Part shown: in pieces, positions 44,412-53,356 of the stretch
Position numbering within the stretch: the stretch's first letter is position 1
How the letters are laid out: each line of letters starts with the position of its first letter
Assembly: GCA_023229575.1 (NCBI GenBank)
Contig: JALNYZ010000016.1
Span: 1 to 64,000 of the forward strand
Reading direction: 5' to 3'
DNA: 64,000 nt
Source: Prolixibacteraceae bacterium
Lineage (GTDB): Bacteria > Bacteroidota > Bacteroidia > Bacteroidales > Prolixibacteraceae
Translations under genes and position numbers: made by a program
The notes under the pieces: model-generated
What the model was told of the DNA's origin: nothing
The model's database searches: none
The model's input: the letters and a program-made list of their open reading frames with translations, nothing else

Positions 44412-45527
44412 ATGAACAAATCTTTTAAAATAGAGATAATAGAACTTTTGCTTTTCGGAATTATCTGGATCGGAATATTTTCCATACCATTTTTTAACCA
44501 ATGGGGATATGCTACGCTTGACTGGGACAAATTACTCTCAGAATGGTTCCGCATTTTTGGATTCTTTATGGTTTTTCTGATCAATATTTTACTCCTGATC
44601 CCTAAATACCTGATCAGTAAAAAATATAAAACCTACATTTTATCGGCTATTTCGATGATCTTAATTGTATCTGTAGCCGGACTGTTTTTAAATTCGGTTC
44701 TATTCCCTGAGCCACTGAAGATGCCACCAATGGACCTTGTATCAGGTATTCCAATGGAATTGGGCTCTGGCATGCCTGCACCAATCGGATTTAAACCCGA
44801 ACGTATTACTGATTACAACTCAATGTCGCTGGTGATCATTGCCAATTTGATCATCTCTTTCCTGGTAGTAGGAAGTAGCACAACCTTTAAAGTAATCGGA
44901 CAATGGTTGATTGCTGAAGACCGCAGGAAAGATCTTGAAAAGGAACAACTCAGGACAGAACTGGCTTTTCTGCGTCATCAGGTAAGTCCGCATTTCTTCA
45001 TGAATACCCTCAACAACATCCATTCGCTCATTGATCTGAACGCGGAAGATGCCAAAGACGCTGTAATTCGTCTATCCACCATGATGCGTTATCTACTTTA
45101 TGAAACCTCACAGGGACATACGAGTTTAAAAAAGGAGATAAGCTTTATCGAAAGTTACATTTCACTCATGCAGCTGCGCTTTTCAAAACATGTGAAAGTT
45201 GCACTGGAGGTCCCTGATGGAATACCTGACCTGCAAATTCCACCAATGCTATTTATCTCATTGCTGGAAAACGCATTCAAACACGGAGTTAGTTACCAAA
45301 AGGATTCTTTTGTTTTATTCAGCATCGGGATATCAGACAATATGATAAACTGCATCATAAAGAACAGCAAACATCCCAAGACTCCCAATTCGGAAAAGCG
45401 ATATTCCGGTATTGGAATAACAAATGTAAAGAAGAGCCTGGAACTTCATTTCGGCAACAATTTCACTTATGAAGTGAATGAAACAGATACCGAATATCAG
45501 GTCTATTTAAGTGTTCCCATTGAGTAA
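44412..45527 (+). CDS. LytS/YehU-type sensor histidine kinase
   Basis: 371 residues with four membrane helices (about 8-28, 46-68, 75-97, 138-158) and no large periplasmic sensor domain. The phosphoacceptor region is FLRHQVSPHFFMNTLNNIHSL (His near 196), and the ATPase domain has PPMLFISLLENAFKHG and GIGITNVKKSLEL. This is the His_kinase family that pairs with LytTR regulators. The 44 residues between helices 3 and 4 carry a methionine/proline-rich loop (PEPLKMPPMD) that might contact the signal. The regulator gene follows 30 bases later. Confidence 0.92.
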   Translation: MNKSFKIEIIELLLFGIIWIGIFSIPFFNQWGYATLDWDKLLSEWFRIFGFFMVFLINILLLIPKYLISKKYKTYILSAISMILIVSVAGLFLNSVLFPEPLKMPPMDLVSGIPMELGSGMPAPIGFKPERITDYNSMSLVIIANLIISFLVVGSSTTFKVIGQWLIAEDRRKDLEKEQLRTELAFLRHQVSPHFFMNTLNNIHSLIDLNAEDAKDAVIRLSTMMRYLLYETSQGHTSLKKEISFIESYISLMQLRFSKHVKVALEVPDGIPDLQIPPMLFISLLENAFKHGVSYQKDSFVLFSIGISDNMINCIIKNSKHPKTPNSEKRYSGIGITNVKKSLELHFGNNFTYEVNETDTEYQVYLSVPIE

Positions 45528-45557
45528 TTAAAACGTCTCACATAAAGCAATATCAAC

Positions 45558-46277
45558 ATGAAAATCAGATGTATAGCCATAGATGATGAACCACTGGCTT
45601 TAAAACAAATCGGAGCATACATTGCAAAAACCCCCTTTCTTGAAACCATCGCTCTCTGTTCCAGCGCATTTGAAGCTCTGCATTTTATTAGGGAAGGAGA
45701 TATCGATCTGCTTTTTGTCGACATTAACATGCCCGATCTGAATGGATTGGATTTTGTCAAGTCGCTGGAAAGGAAAATTCCGGTCATCTTTACCACTGCC
45801 TATAGCGAGTACGCTATTGAAGGATTTCAGGTTGATGCCATGGATTATCTCCTGAAGCCAATTAGCTATGCATTGTTTTTAAAATCAGCCAACAAAGCGA
45901 AGTCATGGTATGATGCCAACAACAAACCTGCTGAGCTGTTGCAGGCAGCAACAGAATACATTTTTGTAAAAGCCGAACATCGGTTGATTCGCATATTCCT
46001 TGCTGATATAAAATACATCGAGGGATCCAATGAATACATAATCATCCACCAGATCAAAGAGAAGCCATTGACCACCTTGATGAGAATGAAGAATATTGAA
46101 GCAATGTTACCTGATAACCTGTTTATGCGGGTACACCGGTCATTTATCGTCAACCTAAATCAGGTTAGAGTGATTGAAAGGAACAGGATCATCTTCGATG
46201 AAAAAATATACATCCCGATAGGAGAACAATACAAAGAGAATTTTCAAAAATTCCTTGACAAAACATTTTATATATAA
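45558..46277 (+). CDS. LytTR family response regulator
   Basis: 239 residues: receiver domain (about 1-120) with IDDEPLAL, phosphoacceptor aspartate in DLLFVDINMPDLNGLDF and FTTAYSEYAIEGF, and a LytTR DNA-binding domain (about 140-238) with IKYIEGSNEYIIIH and RVHRSFIVNLNQV. Partner of the upstream kinase. The likely target is the direct repeat at 44314-44347, and perhaps the downstream biosynthesis genes. Confidence 0.94.
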   Translation: MKIRCIAIDDEPLALKQIGAYIAKTPFLETIALCSSAFEALHFIREGDIDLLFVDINMPDLNGLDFVKSLERKIPVIFTTAYSEYAIEGFQVDAMDYLLKPISYALFLKSANKAKSWYDANNKPAELLQAATEYIFVKAEHRLIRIFLADIKYIEGSNEYIIIHQIKEKPLTTLMRMKNIEAMLPDNLFMRVHRSFIVNLNQVRVIERNRIIFDEKIYIPIGEQYKENFQKFLDKTFYI

Positions 46278-46325
46278 TTGACTGTTAGTCAGGAATATTT
46301 ATCTATTGACAAACATTGATACGTC

Positions 46326-46568
46326 ATGCGGTTTAAAAAAAACATAGCAACCAGCGATACAGGGTTTATTTTTAATCCGGGTTCAGGGGACTCCTTTTCC
46401 TCTAATGCCATTGGATCTGAAATATTGTCATTTTTTAAAGAAGACAAATCACAGAATGAGATCATTGAGCTGATTTGCGCAAAATATGATGTGGAAAAAA
46501 ATCAATTGGAAAAGGATCTGGATGATTTCTTTTCTCAACTGAGGGATCACAATCTATTGGAAGAGTGA
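46326..46568 (+). CDS. PqqD-like peptide chaperone/RRE protein
   Basis: 80 residues with the PqqD winged-helix pattern: GFIFNPGSGDSFSSNAIGSEIL, a helix with KEDKSQNEIIELICAKYDV, then EKDLDDFFSQLRDHNLLEE. PqqD-like domains (RRE) bind leader peptides of ribosomally made peptides and present them to modifying enzymes. No separate precursor gene was found, but the decarboxylase two genes on has a leader-like N-terminus. It lies 4 bases before the ATP-grasp gene. Confidence 0.85.
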   Translation: MRFKKNIATSDTGFIFNPGSGDSFSSNAIGSEILSFFKEDKSQNEIIELICAKYDVEKNQLEKDLDDFFSQLRDHNLLEE

Positions 46569-46572
46569 GCAA

Positions 46573-47673
46573 TTGAATTGGAGCAAAATAGTTATAGATC
46601 AGGAAATGGTAGCATCACAAAACTTAAAAAATAAGAGAAAACTGGTAATTGCGGTTACCGGGCTTAATGCGATCGACAGTCCGGGGCCGGGTGTTGCGGT
46701 TATTCGTTCCATTAGGGAATGTACTGATTTTGATCTTCGTATTATTGGACTCAGTTATGAAGCCCTGGAGCCTGGAATTTATATGCACGAACTGGTCGAT
46801 AAAACTTATCAGATTCCCTATCCCTCGGCAGGCTTTGAAACTTTATTCCAACGGCTGGTTCAAATTCATCAAGCGGAAAAACTGGACCTTGTAATCCCCA
46901 ATTTTGATGCAGAGTTGTATAGTTTCATTAAATTGCGAAGAGAGCTTGAAAATCTGGGAATTCGTACCTTTTTACCGGAATTGGAACAATTTGAAGCCCG
47001 TCATAAGATGATCTTGTCCAAATTCGGTAAAAAGCACCAGATTATGGTTCCTGAAGACCGGATTATAAACCATGTTACCGACCTGGCAAAAGCCGTTGCC
47101 GAATTGGACTATCCCCTGGTAATCAAAGGGAAGTTCTATGATGCGACCATAGTCAATACGCTGGAAGGAGCCCAGAAGGCCTTTTATCAGCTACAGGCCA
47201 AATGGGGATTGCCCGTTATTGCGCAAAAATTTATCAATGGCACAGAAATAAACATCGCTGCACTGGGGGATGGGAAAGGCAACACTATCAGTGTCATTCC
47301 CATGCGTAAGCTTTACATTACAGATAAGGGAAAAGCCTGGGCCGGAATTACAATCGAAGACACCTCCTACATCGAATTGGCAAAGAAATTTGTTAAAGTA
47401 ACCAAATGGAGAGGTGGATGTGAATTGGAGATCATGCAGACGGCTAATGGGGTATCCTACATCATGGAAGTAAACCCGCGTTTCCCGGCATGGATCTACC
47501 TTACTGCAGCAGCAGGACAGAACCAACCAGCCACGCTCGTAAAAATGGCTTTGGGTGAATATATTGAACCTTTTCGCACTTATGAGGTAGGTAAAATGTT
47601 TATCCGGTATTCATGGGATTTGATTACCGATGTGAGTGAATTTCAGAAAATATCCGGAGAAGGGGAATTGTAA
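46573..47673 (+). CDS. ATP-grasp family ligase
   Basis: 366 residues (or 355 from ATG at 46606; the frame opens with TTG at 46573). The pre-ATP-grasp fold is near 22-120 (LVIAVTGLNAIDSPGPGVAV). The ATP-grasp core has LDYPLVIKGKFYDATIV, EINIAALGDG, and the metal motif IMEVNPRFPAWIYLTAAA. It resembles carbamoyl-phosphate-synthase-like and peptide ligases, which form amide bonds through acyl phosphates. With the PqqD gene directly upstream, a peptide or amino-acid ligation is likely. The substrate is unknown. Its TAA stop is immediately followed by a 7-bp repeat array. Confidence 0.85.
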   Translation: MNWSKIVIDQEMVASQNLKNKRKLVIAVTGLNAIDSPGPGVAVIRSIRECTDFDLRIIGLSYEALEPGIYMHELVDKTYQIPYPSAGFETLFQRLVQIHQAEKLDLVIPNFDAELYSFIKLRRELENLGIRTFLPELEQFEARHKMILSKFGKKHQIMVPEDRIINHVTDLAKAVAELDYPLVIKGKFYDATIVNTLEGAQKAFYQLQAKWGLPVIAQKFINGTEINIAALGDGKGNTISVIPMRKLYITDKGKAWAGITIEDTSYIELAKKFVKVTKWRGGCELEIMQTANGVSYIMEVNPRFPAWIYLTAAAGQNQPATLVKMALGEYIEPFRTYEVGKMFIRYSWDLITDVSEFQKISGEGEL

Positions 47674-47736
47674 GGATAAAGGATAAAGGATAAAGGAAAA
47701 AGGATAAAGGGTAAAGGGTAAAGGGTAAAGGGTAAA
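47674..47736. repeat. array of nine 7-bp units
   Basis: Nine units in tandem: three ggataaa, one ggaaaaa, one ggataaa and four gggtaaa. It starts on the base after the ATP-grasp stop and ends 9 bases before the decarboxylase start. No inverted half. It may act as leader or ribosome-binding region for the next gene, because its units are purine-rich. Confidence 0.9.
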
Positions 47737-47745
47737 AATATCAAA

Positions 47746-49101
47746 ATGGAAAAACTAAGATACGAACGTCCAATCATAAAAAAGCTGAATACTGGTTTTG
47801 TCAACAAATTTGGTACGCTGGCAAAGAATGAGGTTGTCACAAACCTTGAAGGTGTTGGCGTAAAAGAGTTGATCAAAGCGTATGGTTCGCCGCTTTTCGT
47901 CATCTCCGAAAAACAGATCAGGAAGAATTATCAGCACGCCTCAAGAGTCTTTAAAACTCGTTATCCTAAAGTACAGTTTGCCTGGTCTTACAAAACCAAC
48001 TATCTGAATGCCGTTTGCAAGGTATTTCACCAGGAAGGATCCTGGGCGGAGGTTGTTTCTGGCTTTGAATATGAAAAAGCGCTTGCAAATGGCGTTCCCG
48101 GCAGCAAAATCATTTTCAATGGCCCTGATAAGACCGATGATCAGTTGGTTACTGCTTCGCGAAACAACTCACTCATCCACATTGACCATTTCGATGAATT
48201 GTATACGCTCATCAAACTGAGCGAAGAGTTTCATCTGAGGCCCCGTGTTGCGATACGTGTCAACATGGATACAGGGATTTATCCAAAATGGGACCGTTTC
48301 GGGTTTAACTTTGAAAACGGACAGGCATGGACAGCAGTATCGCGCATAATGAGTAGCGAACACCTGAATCTGGTTGGACTGCACTGCCACATCGGGACTT
48401 TTATGCTGGAGAGTTCAGCTTATGCCATTGCCACATCAAAATTGTGCCAACTGTCGTGGGATATCAGCGAGAAATTTGGAAGACACATCCAATATCTGGA
48501 TCTTGGGGGCGGATTTCCTTCTACCAACACCCTGAAAGGTTCGTATCTGCCTGGTACTGATACTGTTCCTAGCATCGATCAGTTTGCAGATGCCATTACG
48601 GATGTTATCCTGGGATTTGGCTTCAGGCAGGAGGAACTTCCTTTACTTATCCTTGAGACTGGAAGGGCTTTGATCGATGATGCCGGATTTCTGCTTGGAA
48701 CTGTATTGGCCAACAAGCGTCTTTCTGATGGACGCAGTTCAACCATCATGGATTTTGGCGTTAACTCGTTGTTTACTTCATTCTGGTATGATCACAAGGT
48801 TACTCCGGCGCAGGAGGGTGGCCAATATACCGAAGAGACAGTATTATTCGGACCCCTTTGTATGAACATTGACGTAATCCGTGACAATGTTGTGCTTCCA
48901 CTGTTGAAGAAAGGAGATCATTTGATTGTCCACAAAGTGGGTGCATATAACATGACACAGTGGATGCAGTTTATAACCTTGCGCCCCAATATAGTCCTTT
49001 TGGATCAGAGCAGTCATCCGCACCTGATTCGTAAAGCTGAGACATTGGATTATCTTGAAAGTGTGGAAATAGTCCCTGACCACTTGTCCAAAAATCAATG
49101 A
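47746..49101 (+). CDS. fold-III PLP-dependent decarboxylase (LysA-like) with leader-like N-terminus
   Basis: 451 residues. Residues about 36-435 match the diaminopimelate/ornithine/arginine decarboxylase family: PLP lysine in SYKTNYL near 83, LHCHIGTF, DLGGGFPS, ETGRALIDDAG, catalytic cysteine in FGPLCMNIDV, and GAYNMTQWMQF. The first 35 residues are extra and read MEKLRYERPIIKKLNTG, then FVNKFG, close to the YxxP leader motif recognised by PqqD-like domains in lasso-type peptides. A simple housekeeping lysA role is unlikely given the neighbours. The substrate is unknown. Confidence 0.85.
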   Translation: MEKLRYERPIIKKLNTGFVNKFGTLAKNEVVTNLEGVGVKELIKAYGSPLFVISEKQIRKNYQHASRVFKTRYPKVQFAWSYKTNYLNAVCKVFHQEGSWAEVVSGFEYEKALANGVPGSKIIFNGPDKTDDQLVTASRNNSLIHIDHFDELYTLIKLSEEFHLRPRVAIRVNMDTGIYPKWDRFGFNFENGQAWTAVSRIMSSEHLNLVGLHCHIGTFMLESSAYAIATSKLCQLSWDISEKFGRHIQYLDLGGGFPSTNTLKGSYLPGTDTVPSIDQFADAITDVILGFGFRQEELPLLILETGRALIDDAGFLLGTVLANKRLSDGRSSTIMDFGVNSLFTSFWYDHKVTPAQEGGQYTEETVLFGPLCMNIDVIRDNVVLPLLKKGDHLIVHKVGAYNMTQWMQFITLRPNIVLLDQSSHPHLIRKAETLDYLESVEIVPDHLSKNQ

Positions 49102-49185
49102 ATTGGCTATTTGAAAGGCTATAAGTTTAACACGATACACCAACGGCCCATATAACCATTAAAAATACTTTACTTTCAGTCAATC

Positions 49186-51396
49186 ATGAATATCAAACGG
49201 CACCTGAGAACGATAATTGAGGAGATCCTGCCCGCAACGCTGAATAGTTATTCAATCGTTTTCTTTTTGAACAACAAGTTGTTTGCAATCGGGATGATCT
49301 TCCTTTCGTTCTTCAATTTCTATGCCGGGTTAAGCGGATTGATCGCCATATTGACTGCCGTTTTGATCGCCAACTCTATGGGATTTGACAAAATTCAACT
49401 CAGACAAGGTTTGTACAGTTTTAATGCTTTGCTGATCGGACTTGGCATGGGGACCTTCTTTGATCCGGGCATAGTTTACTTCAGTCTGCTGTTTTTGGCA
49501 GTTCTTCTAACCTTGATATTGTCGGTTACTTTGGGTGGATGGCTTGGGAAATACGGATTACCACATCTTAGTATTCCCTTCGTGTTGGGATTCTGGCTGA
49601 TTGTGCTCCCCTCCTCTGCCTTTGAGAATCTTGGTCTCACACAAAGGAATATATACTGGATCAATGAAGCATATTCCGTTGGAGGAAGTAATCTGGTTAA
49701 CTTCCTCCAATCCGTTGATACGCTGACAATCAACAAGCTGTCAGAAACCTACCTGCGTTCGCTCAGCTCTATCTTTTTCCAAAATAACCTGTTGTCAGGA
49801 TTACTGATAAGTGTATTGTTACTCATTAGTTCAAGAATTGCCTTCTCCCTTTCGATCATCGGATTTCTCACTGCCTATTTATTTGCATCCTTTACCGGTT
49901 CCGCCGCTGCAGGCTTCTCCTATTACAACATCGGTGCCAATTATATCATGACAGCTCTGGCAGTCGGAGGTTTTTTCGTGATTCCATCAAAAAAATCATA
50001 TCTGTGGACAGTTTTACTCGTACCACTGACTTCAATAGTACTGCTATTTATGACGAAATTGTTTGGGGGAGCGCAATTGCCCGTTTTCTCACTTCCGTTC
50101 TCTGTGGTTGTCTTGTTCTTTGTCTACTTTCTTATGCTGAGAAAGAATCCTACCGGACTGATCCTGACTCCTATTCAGAATTATAGTCCTGAATCCAATC
50201 TTTACAGTTATACAAACAACAAGATCAGGCTGTCACAATTGCTTTACTATCCGTTGCAGTTACCCTTTTGGGGAGAATGGATTGTTAGTCAGGGTTACGA
50301 TGGCCAATATACCCACAAGGGTGAGTGGGGAAAGGCGTTTGATTTTATGTTGCTCGACGGTGAGATGAAAAGTTATACCGGTATAGGGTCGCGATGCGAA
50401 GATTACCACTGCTACAACAAACCTGTACTGGCGCCGGCAGATGGTGTTGTTGAAGAGATCATTGATCAGATAGAGGACAATGAGATTGGCAAATCAGACA
50501 TGGTAAATAATTGGGGAAACACGATAATAATCAAACACTTGCCTGGATTATACACTCAATTGTCACATTTGCGAAAAGGAAGTTTTAAAGTAGCCAAGGG
50601 GGATTATGTGAAGCGCGGGGATATTGTGGCGAATTGTGGCAATTCGGGTCGATCTCCTCAACCACACCTGCATTTTCAAGTTCAGGCCTCGCCAAAACCA
50701 GGTGCCAAGACAATCAGCTATCCTTTCTCGTATTACCTTTTGTCAAACCCCAAAGGCCAAAAATTATTTTCTTTTACCGCCCCTGTCGAAGGTGAAATTA
50801 TTTCCGGAATACAATCAAACGACTTGCTGAAGCAGGCATTTGATTTTTCACCCGGTACTATCCTGAAATTTAGTTATACAGACCAACATGGCGTTGCACA
50901 AACCGAAGGGTGGGAAGCCTTTACGGATGCCTACAATTACTGCTATCTCTATTGCAACACAACAAAGAGTTCGGCCTATTATGTCAACGATGGAAACATG
51001 TTATATTTTACGACTTTTTACGGGAGTAAGAACTCTTTACTCTACTATTTTTACCTCACCGCATTCAAGGTGTTTATGGGACAATACGAAAATCTGGAGA
51101 TATCTGATCAGTTGCCATTGAATACTCTGCCGAATCGGAATGGGATGATTTGGATCCATGATTTTATCGCTCCATTCATCAATAGGGTTAAAGCCAATTA
51201 TTCCATGTCACAAACTGAAAGTGACGATCCTTACCACCCAAAAACATTAACACTAACCTCAAAAATTGATCTCTCTGTTTTCGGCAAAACCACGAATGAG
51301 AGTAGAGGAACCATACTTTTGAATAACAATAGAATTGAGAAATTTTCCTTCTCGCGAAATAAAATCAAAATTGAAGCAACATGCACAAGTATATAA
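49186..51396 (+). CDS. urea transporter fused to an M23 peptidase domain
   Basis: 736 residues. Residues 1-330 are about ten membrane helices with the two UT-family half signatures LPHLSIPFVLGFW (near 126) and LPVFSLPFSVVV (near 304), and YSFNALLIGLGMG near 77. Residues about 370-520 form an M23 (LytM) domain: THKGEWGKAFDFM (His and Asp), APADGVVEEII, and GNSGRSPQPHLHFQV with the HxH metal pair. All metal ligands seem present. A C-terminal domain of about 210 residues (YDSP-like, beta-rich) has no recognised family. Its 3' end overlaps the YaiO gene by 16 bases. Confidence 0.87.
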   Translation: MNIKRHLRTIIEEILPATLNSYSIVFFLNNKLFAIGMIFLSFFNFYAGLSGLIAILTAVLIANSMGFDKIQLRQGLYSFNALLIGLGMGTFFDPGIVYFSLLFLAVLLTLILSVTLGGWLGKYGLPHLSIPFVLGFWLIVLPSSAFENLGLTQRNIYWINEAYSVGGSNLVNFLQSVDTLTINKLSETYLRSLSSIFFQNNLLSGLLISVLLLISSRIAFSLSIIGFLTAYLFASFTGSAAAGFSYYNIGANYIMTALAVGGFFVIPSKKSYLWTVLLVPLTSIVLLFMTKLFGGAQLPVFSLPFSVVVLFFVYFLMLRKNPTGLILTPIQNYSPESNLYSYTNNKIRLSQLLYYPLQLPFWGEWIVSQGYDGQYTHKGEWGKAFDFMLLDGEMKSYTGIGSRCEDYHCYNKPVLAPADGVVEEIIDQIEDNEIGKSDMVNNWGNTIIIKHLPGLYTQLSHLRKGSFKVAKGDYVKRGDIVANCGNSGRSPQPHLHFQVQASPKPGAKTISYPFSYYLLSNPKGQKLFSFTAPVEGEIISGIQSNDLLKQAFDFSPGTILKFSYTDQHGVAQTEGWEAFTDAYNYCYLYCNTTKSSAYYVNDGNMLYFTTFYGSKNSLLYYFYLTAFKVFMGQYENLEISDQLPLNTLPNRNGMIWIHDFIAPFINRVKANYSMSQTESDDPYHPKTLTLTSKIDLSVFGKTTNESRGTILLNNNRIEKFSFSRNKIKIEATCTSI

Positions 51397-52526
51397 TTCT
51401 AATTTATCTGTTCTTTCCAATGTTTGGGTTTTCTCAGTCAAAACTGGGCTTTCAAAAAGCAGATAGCCTCTCTTATCAGTATTACCTGAAGGGTGAGTGG
51501 AGCAAATTGATCAAGCTTACCAATGTTGCATTCAACGAAGGTGTTGACTCCAAATTTATGCGTCAACGAACTGGCTATGCCTACTTCATGACCGGCGACT
51601 ATACCTCAGCGGAAATTCAATATGAAAAGGCGCTGACATTCGATCGCTATGATGAACTAACAAAGGAATATCTCTATTATTCCGCCCTAAATTCCGGTTC
51701 CGAGAAATCCCGGCCCTATGCTGGTAACCTTTCGGTTGAAGCGAAAAAAAAACTTGGTATCAAACGGTTCAATCCAGTCGGCTATGTTGACACTGAATAT
51801 AGTATGAAAACCAATCAGACGACAACCCGTTCCAATCAAATCTACTACCGGTTTGGTATTCTATCAGAATTGGGATACAAAGTTTCGCTCTATCAGGGAT
51901 TCTCCTATTACGAACAGATTATCAGCAACGTACTCACCAGGCAACCCGAATATGTGGCCATTGTTAAATGGAATTTGAATCCAGCCTGGCAGATCAAGGG
52001 CGCTTTTCACCACCTCTTCACAAATGTTGGCAACATCTCTTATCCCGGCAATCTGGGACTGATTGCGCTAGCCACCCATCTGAACCGCTTTACGATTGAG
52101 GCAAATGCTTCCTTATTAAAAGCTTCTTCGTCCACAACAAAACAAATGGGATTGCAAGCAGGTGTAGTTTTACCTGGCAAATCAAATATCTATTTTACCG
52201 GATCATTGGTTGGCATGTCTGAAAGTGGCTCTCTTCGTGCCATCTATTCGCAGACAGCCGGTCTGAAACTTTCAAAGAACTTATGGGCGGAAGGAAATAT
52301 TACACTGGGAAATCTTAAAAACTACAACACTTTCAACTCCCTCTACGTATACAATTCTGCAGACCCTACGATGTTCAGGTCCGGAATTTCACTTGTCTAT
52401 TTCATTGGTAAACATTTGTCGGTTTTGGGCAATTTCACATTCGATCAACAAAAGATGAGCAACAGCACAAACAATAATTACTATTATCAATATTCATATT
52501 CAGGAGGATTAAAATGGAAACTTTAA
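51381..52526 (+). CDS. YaiO family outer-membrane beta-barrel protein
   Basis: 381 residues: signal peptide (MHKYIILIYLFFPMFGFSQ), TPR-like helices (about 22-105, GYAYFMTGDYTSAEIQYEKA), then from about 128 an alternating beta-barrel region (FNPVGYVDTEYSMKTN to the end GGLKWKL). YaiO-type barrels often follow envelope biosynthesis genes, and a passage role through the outer membrane is inferred. Overlaps both neighbours (16 and 13 bases), so it is tightly coupled to the urea transporter/M23 and TPR genes. Confidence 0.82.
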   Translation: MHKYIILIYLFFPMFGFSQSKLGFQKADSLSYQYYLKGEWSKLIKLTNVAFNEGVDSKFMRQRTGYAYFMTGDYTSAEIQYEKALTFDRYDELTKEYLYYSALNSGSEKSRPYAGNLSVEAKKKLGIKRFNPVGYVDTEYSMKTNQTTTRSNQIYYRFGILSELGYKVSLYQGFSYYEQIISNVLTRQPEYVAIVKWNLNPAWQIKGAFHHLFTNVGNISYPGNLGLIALATHLNRFTIEANASLLKASSSTTKQMGLQAGVVLPGKSNIYFTGSLVGMSESGSLRAIYSQTAGLKLSKNLWAEGNITLGNLKNYNTFNSLYVYNSADPTMFRSGISLVYFIGKHLSVLGNFTFDQQKMSNSTNNNYYYQYSYSGGLKWKL

Positions 52527-53170
52527 GTAAATTTTGGATATCAACGGCACTACTCTTGATGTCTCTTGCATTGCAGGCTCAAAATATTACCGAATTACAA
52601 ACGGCTTTTAGTAAGAGCTATATTGCGGAAAATCAAAAAGATTTTACTCAGGCGATAGATGAAATGAAGCCTGTTTACAAAGAGGGCGATTACATCTCCA
52701 ACATCCGTTTGGGCTGGCTAAATTACCTGGCCAAGCAATACGGGGAATCTATCACCTTTTACAGAAAAGCAATTGCATTAAAACCTTATGCCATTGAGGC
52801 CAGACTGGGATGCGTCAAACCACTGAGTGCTATTGAAAACTGGGAGAAAGTAAAAGAGCAATATCAGGAAATACTAAAAATTGATCCCCTAAATACAACT
52901 GCAAACTACTGGCTTGGCGTGATCTATTACAACCGAAAGGATTACAAATCAGCCACTAATCTGTTCGAGAAAGTGGTCAACCTTTATCCGCTCGATTACG
53001 ATTCTGTCATTATGCTCGCCTGGACTAAGCTGAACACTTTCAGCCATACCGATGCAAAATTATTGTTTCAACAGGCATTGATCATTCGTCCCAACGACAT
53101 TTCGGCATTAAGCGGATTGCAATTGATAAATAAATGGCTGGAGGCTAATTTAAAACCACTAGTTAAGTAA
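52514..53170 (+). CDS. exported TPR protein
   Basis: 218 residues; signal peptide METLSKFWISTALLLMSLALQAQ, then about five tetratricopeptide repeats (SNIRLGWLNYLAKQYGESIT, TANYWLGVIYYNRKDYKSA and others). Starts within the end of the YaiO gene, so translation is coupled. Probably a periplasmic partner of the YaiO barrel. Last gene of the set; a 186-base gap with no clear terminator follows. Confidence 0.8.
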   Translation: METLSKFWISTALLLMSLALQAQNITELQTAFSKSYIAENQKDFTQAIDEMKPVYKEGDYISNIRLGWLNYLAKQYGESITFYRKAIALKPYAIEARLGCVKPLSAIENWEKVKEQYQEILKIDPLNTTANYWLGVIYYNRKDYKSATNLFEKVVNLYPLDYDSVIMLAWTKLNTFSHTDAKLLFQQALIIRPNDISALSGLQLINKWLEANLKPLVK

Positions 53171-53356
53171 CTAGAAATCAGTGAATATTTTATTAACATT
53201 TTAGTTTGAGAGGACTTTGAAAGCATGGCAGATAAAACCATCTGTTATGTTTTTCAAAATAATGCGGGTGGGAGGACAATTTTTTAAAAATTATCTTCTA
53301 CTTTCACATACTGTAAAAACAAACTCGTCCCGGGTTTTCCATTCAAACTATACCAG

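Noticed and set aside
49186..51396. Assembly artefact fusing two genes
   Set aside because: The frame is continuous, the linker between the channel and M23 parts is typical, and both domains are complete.
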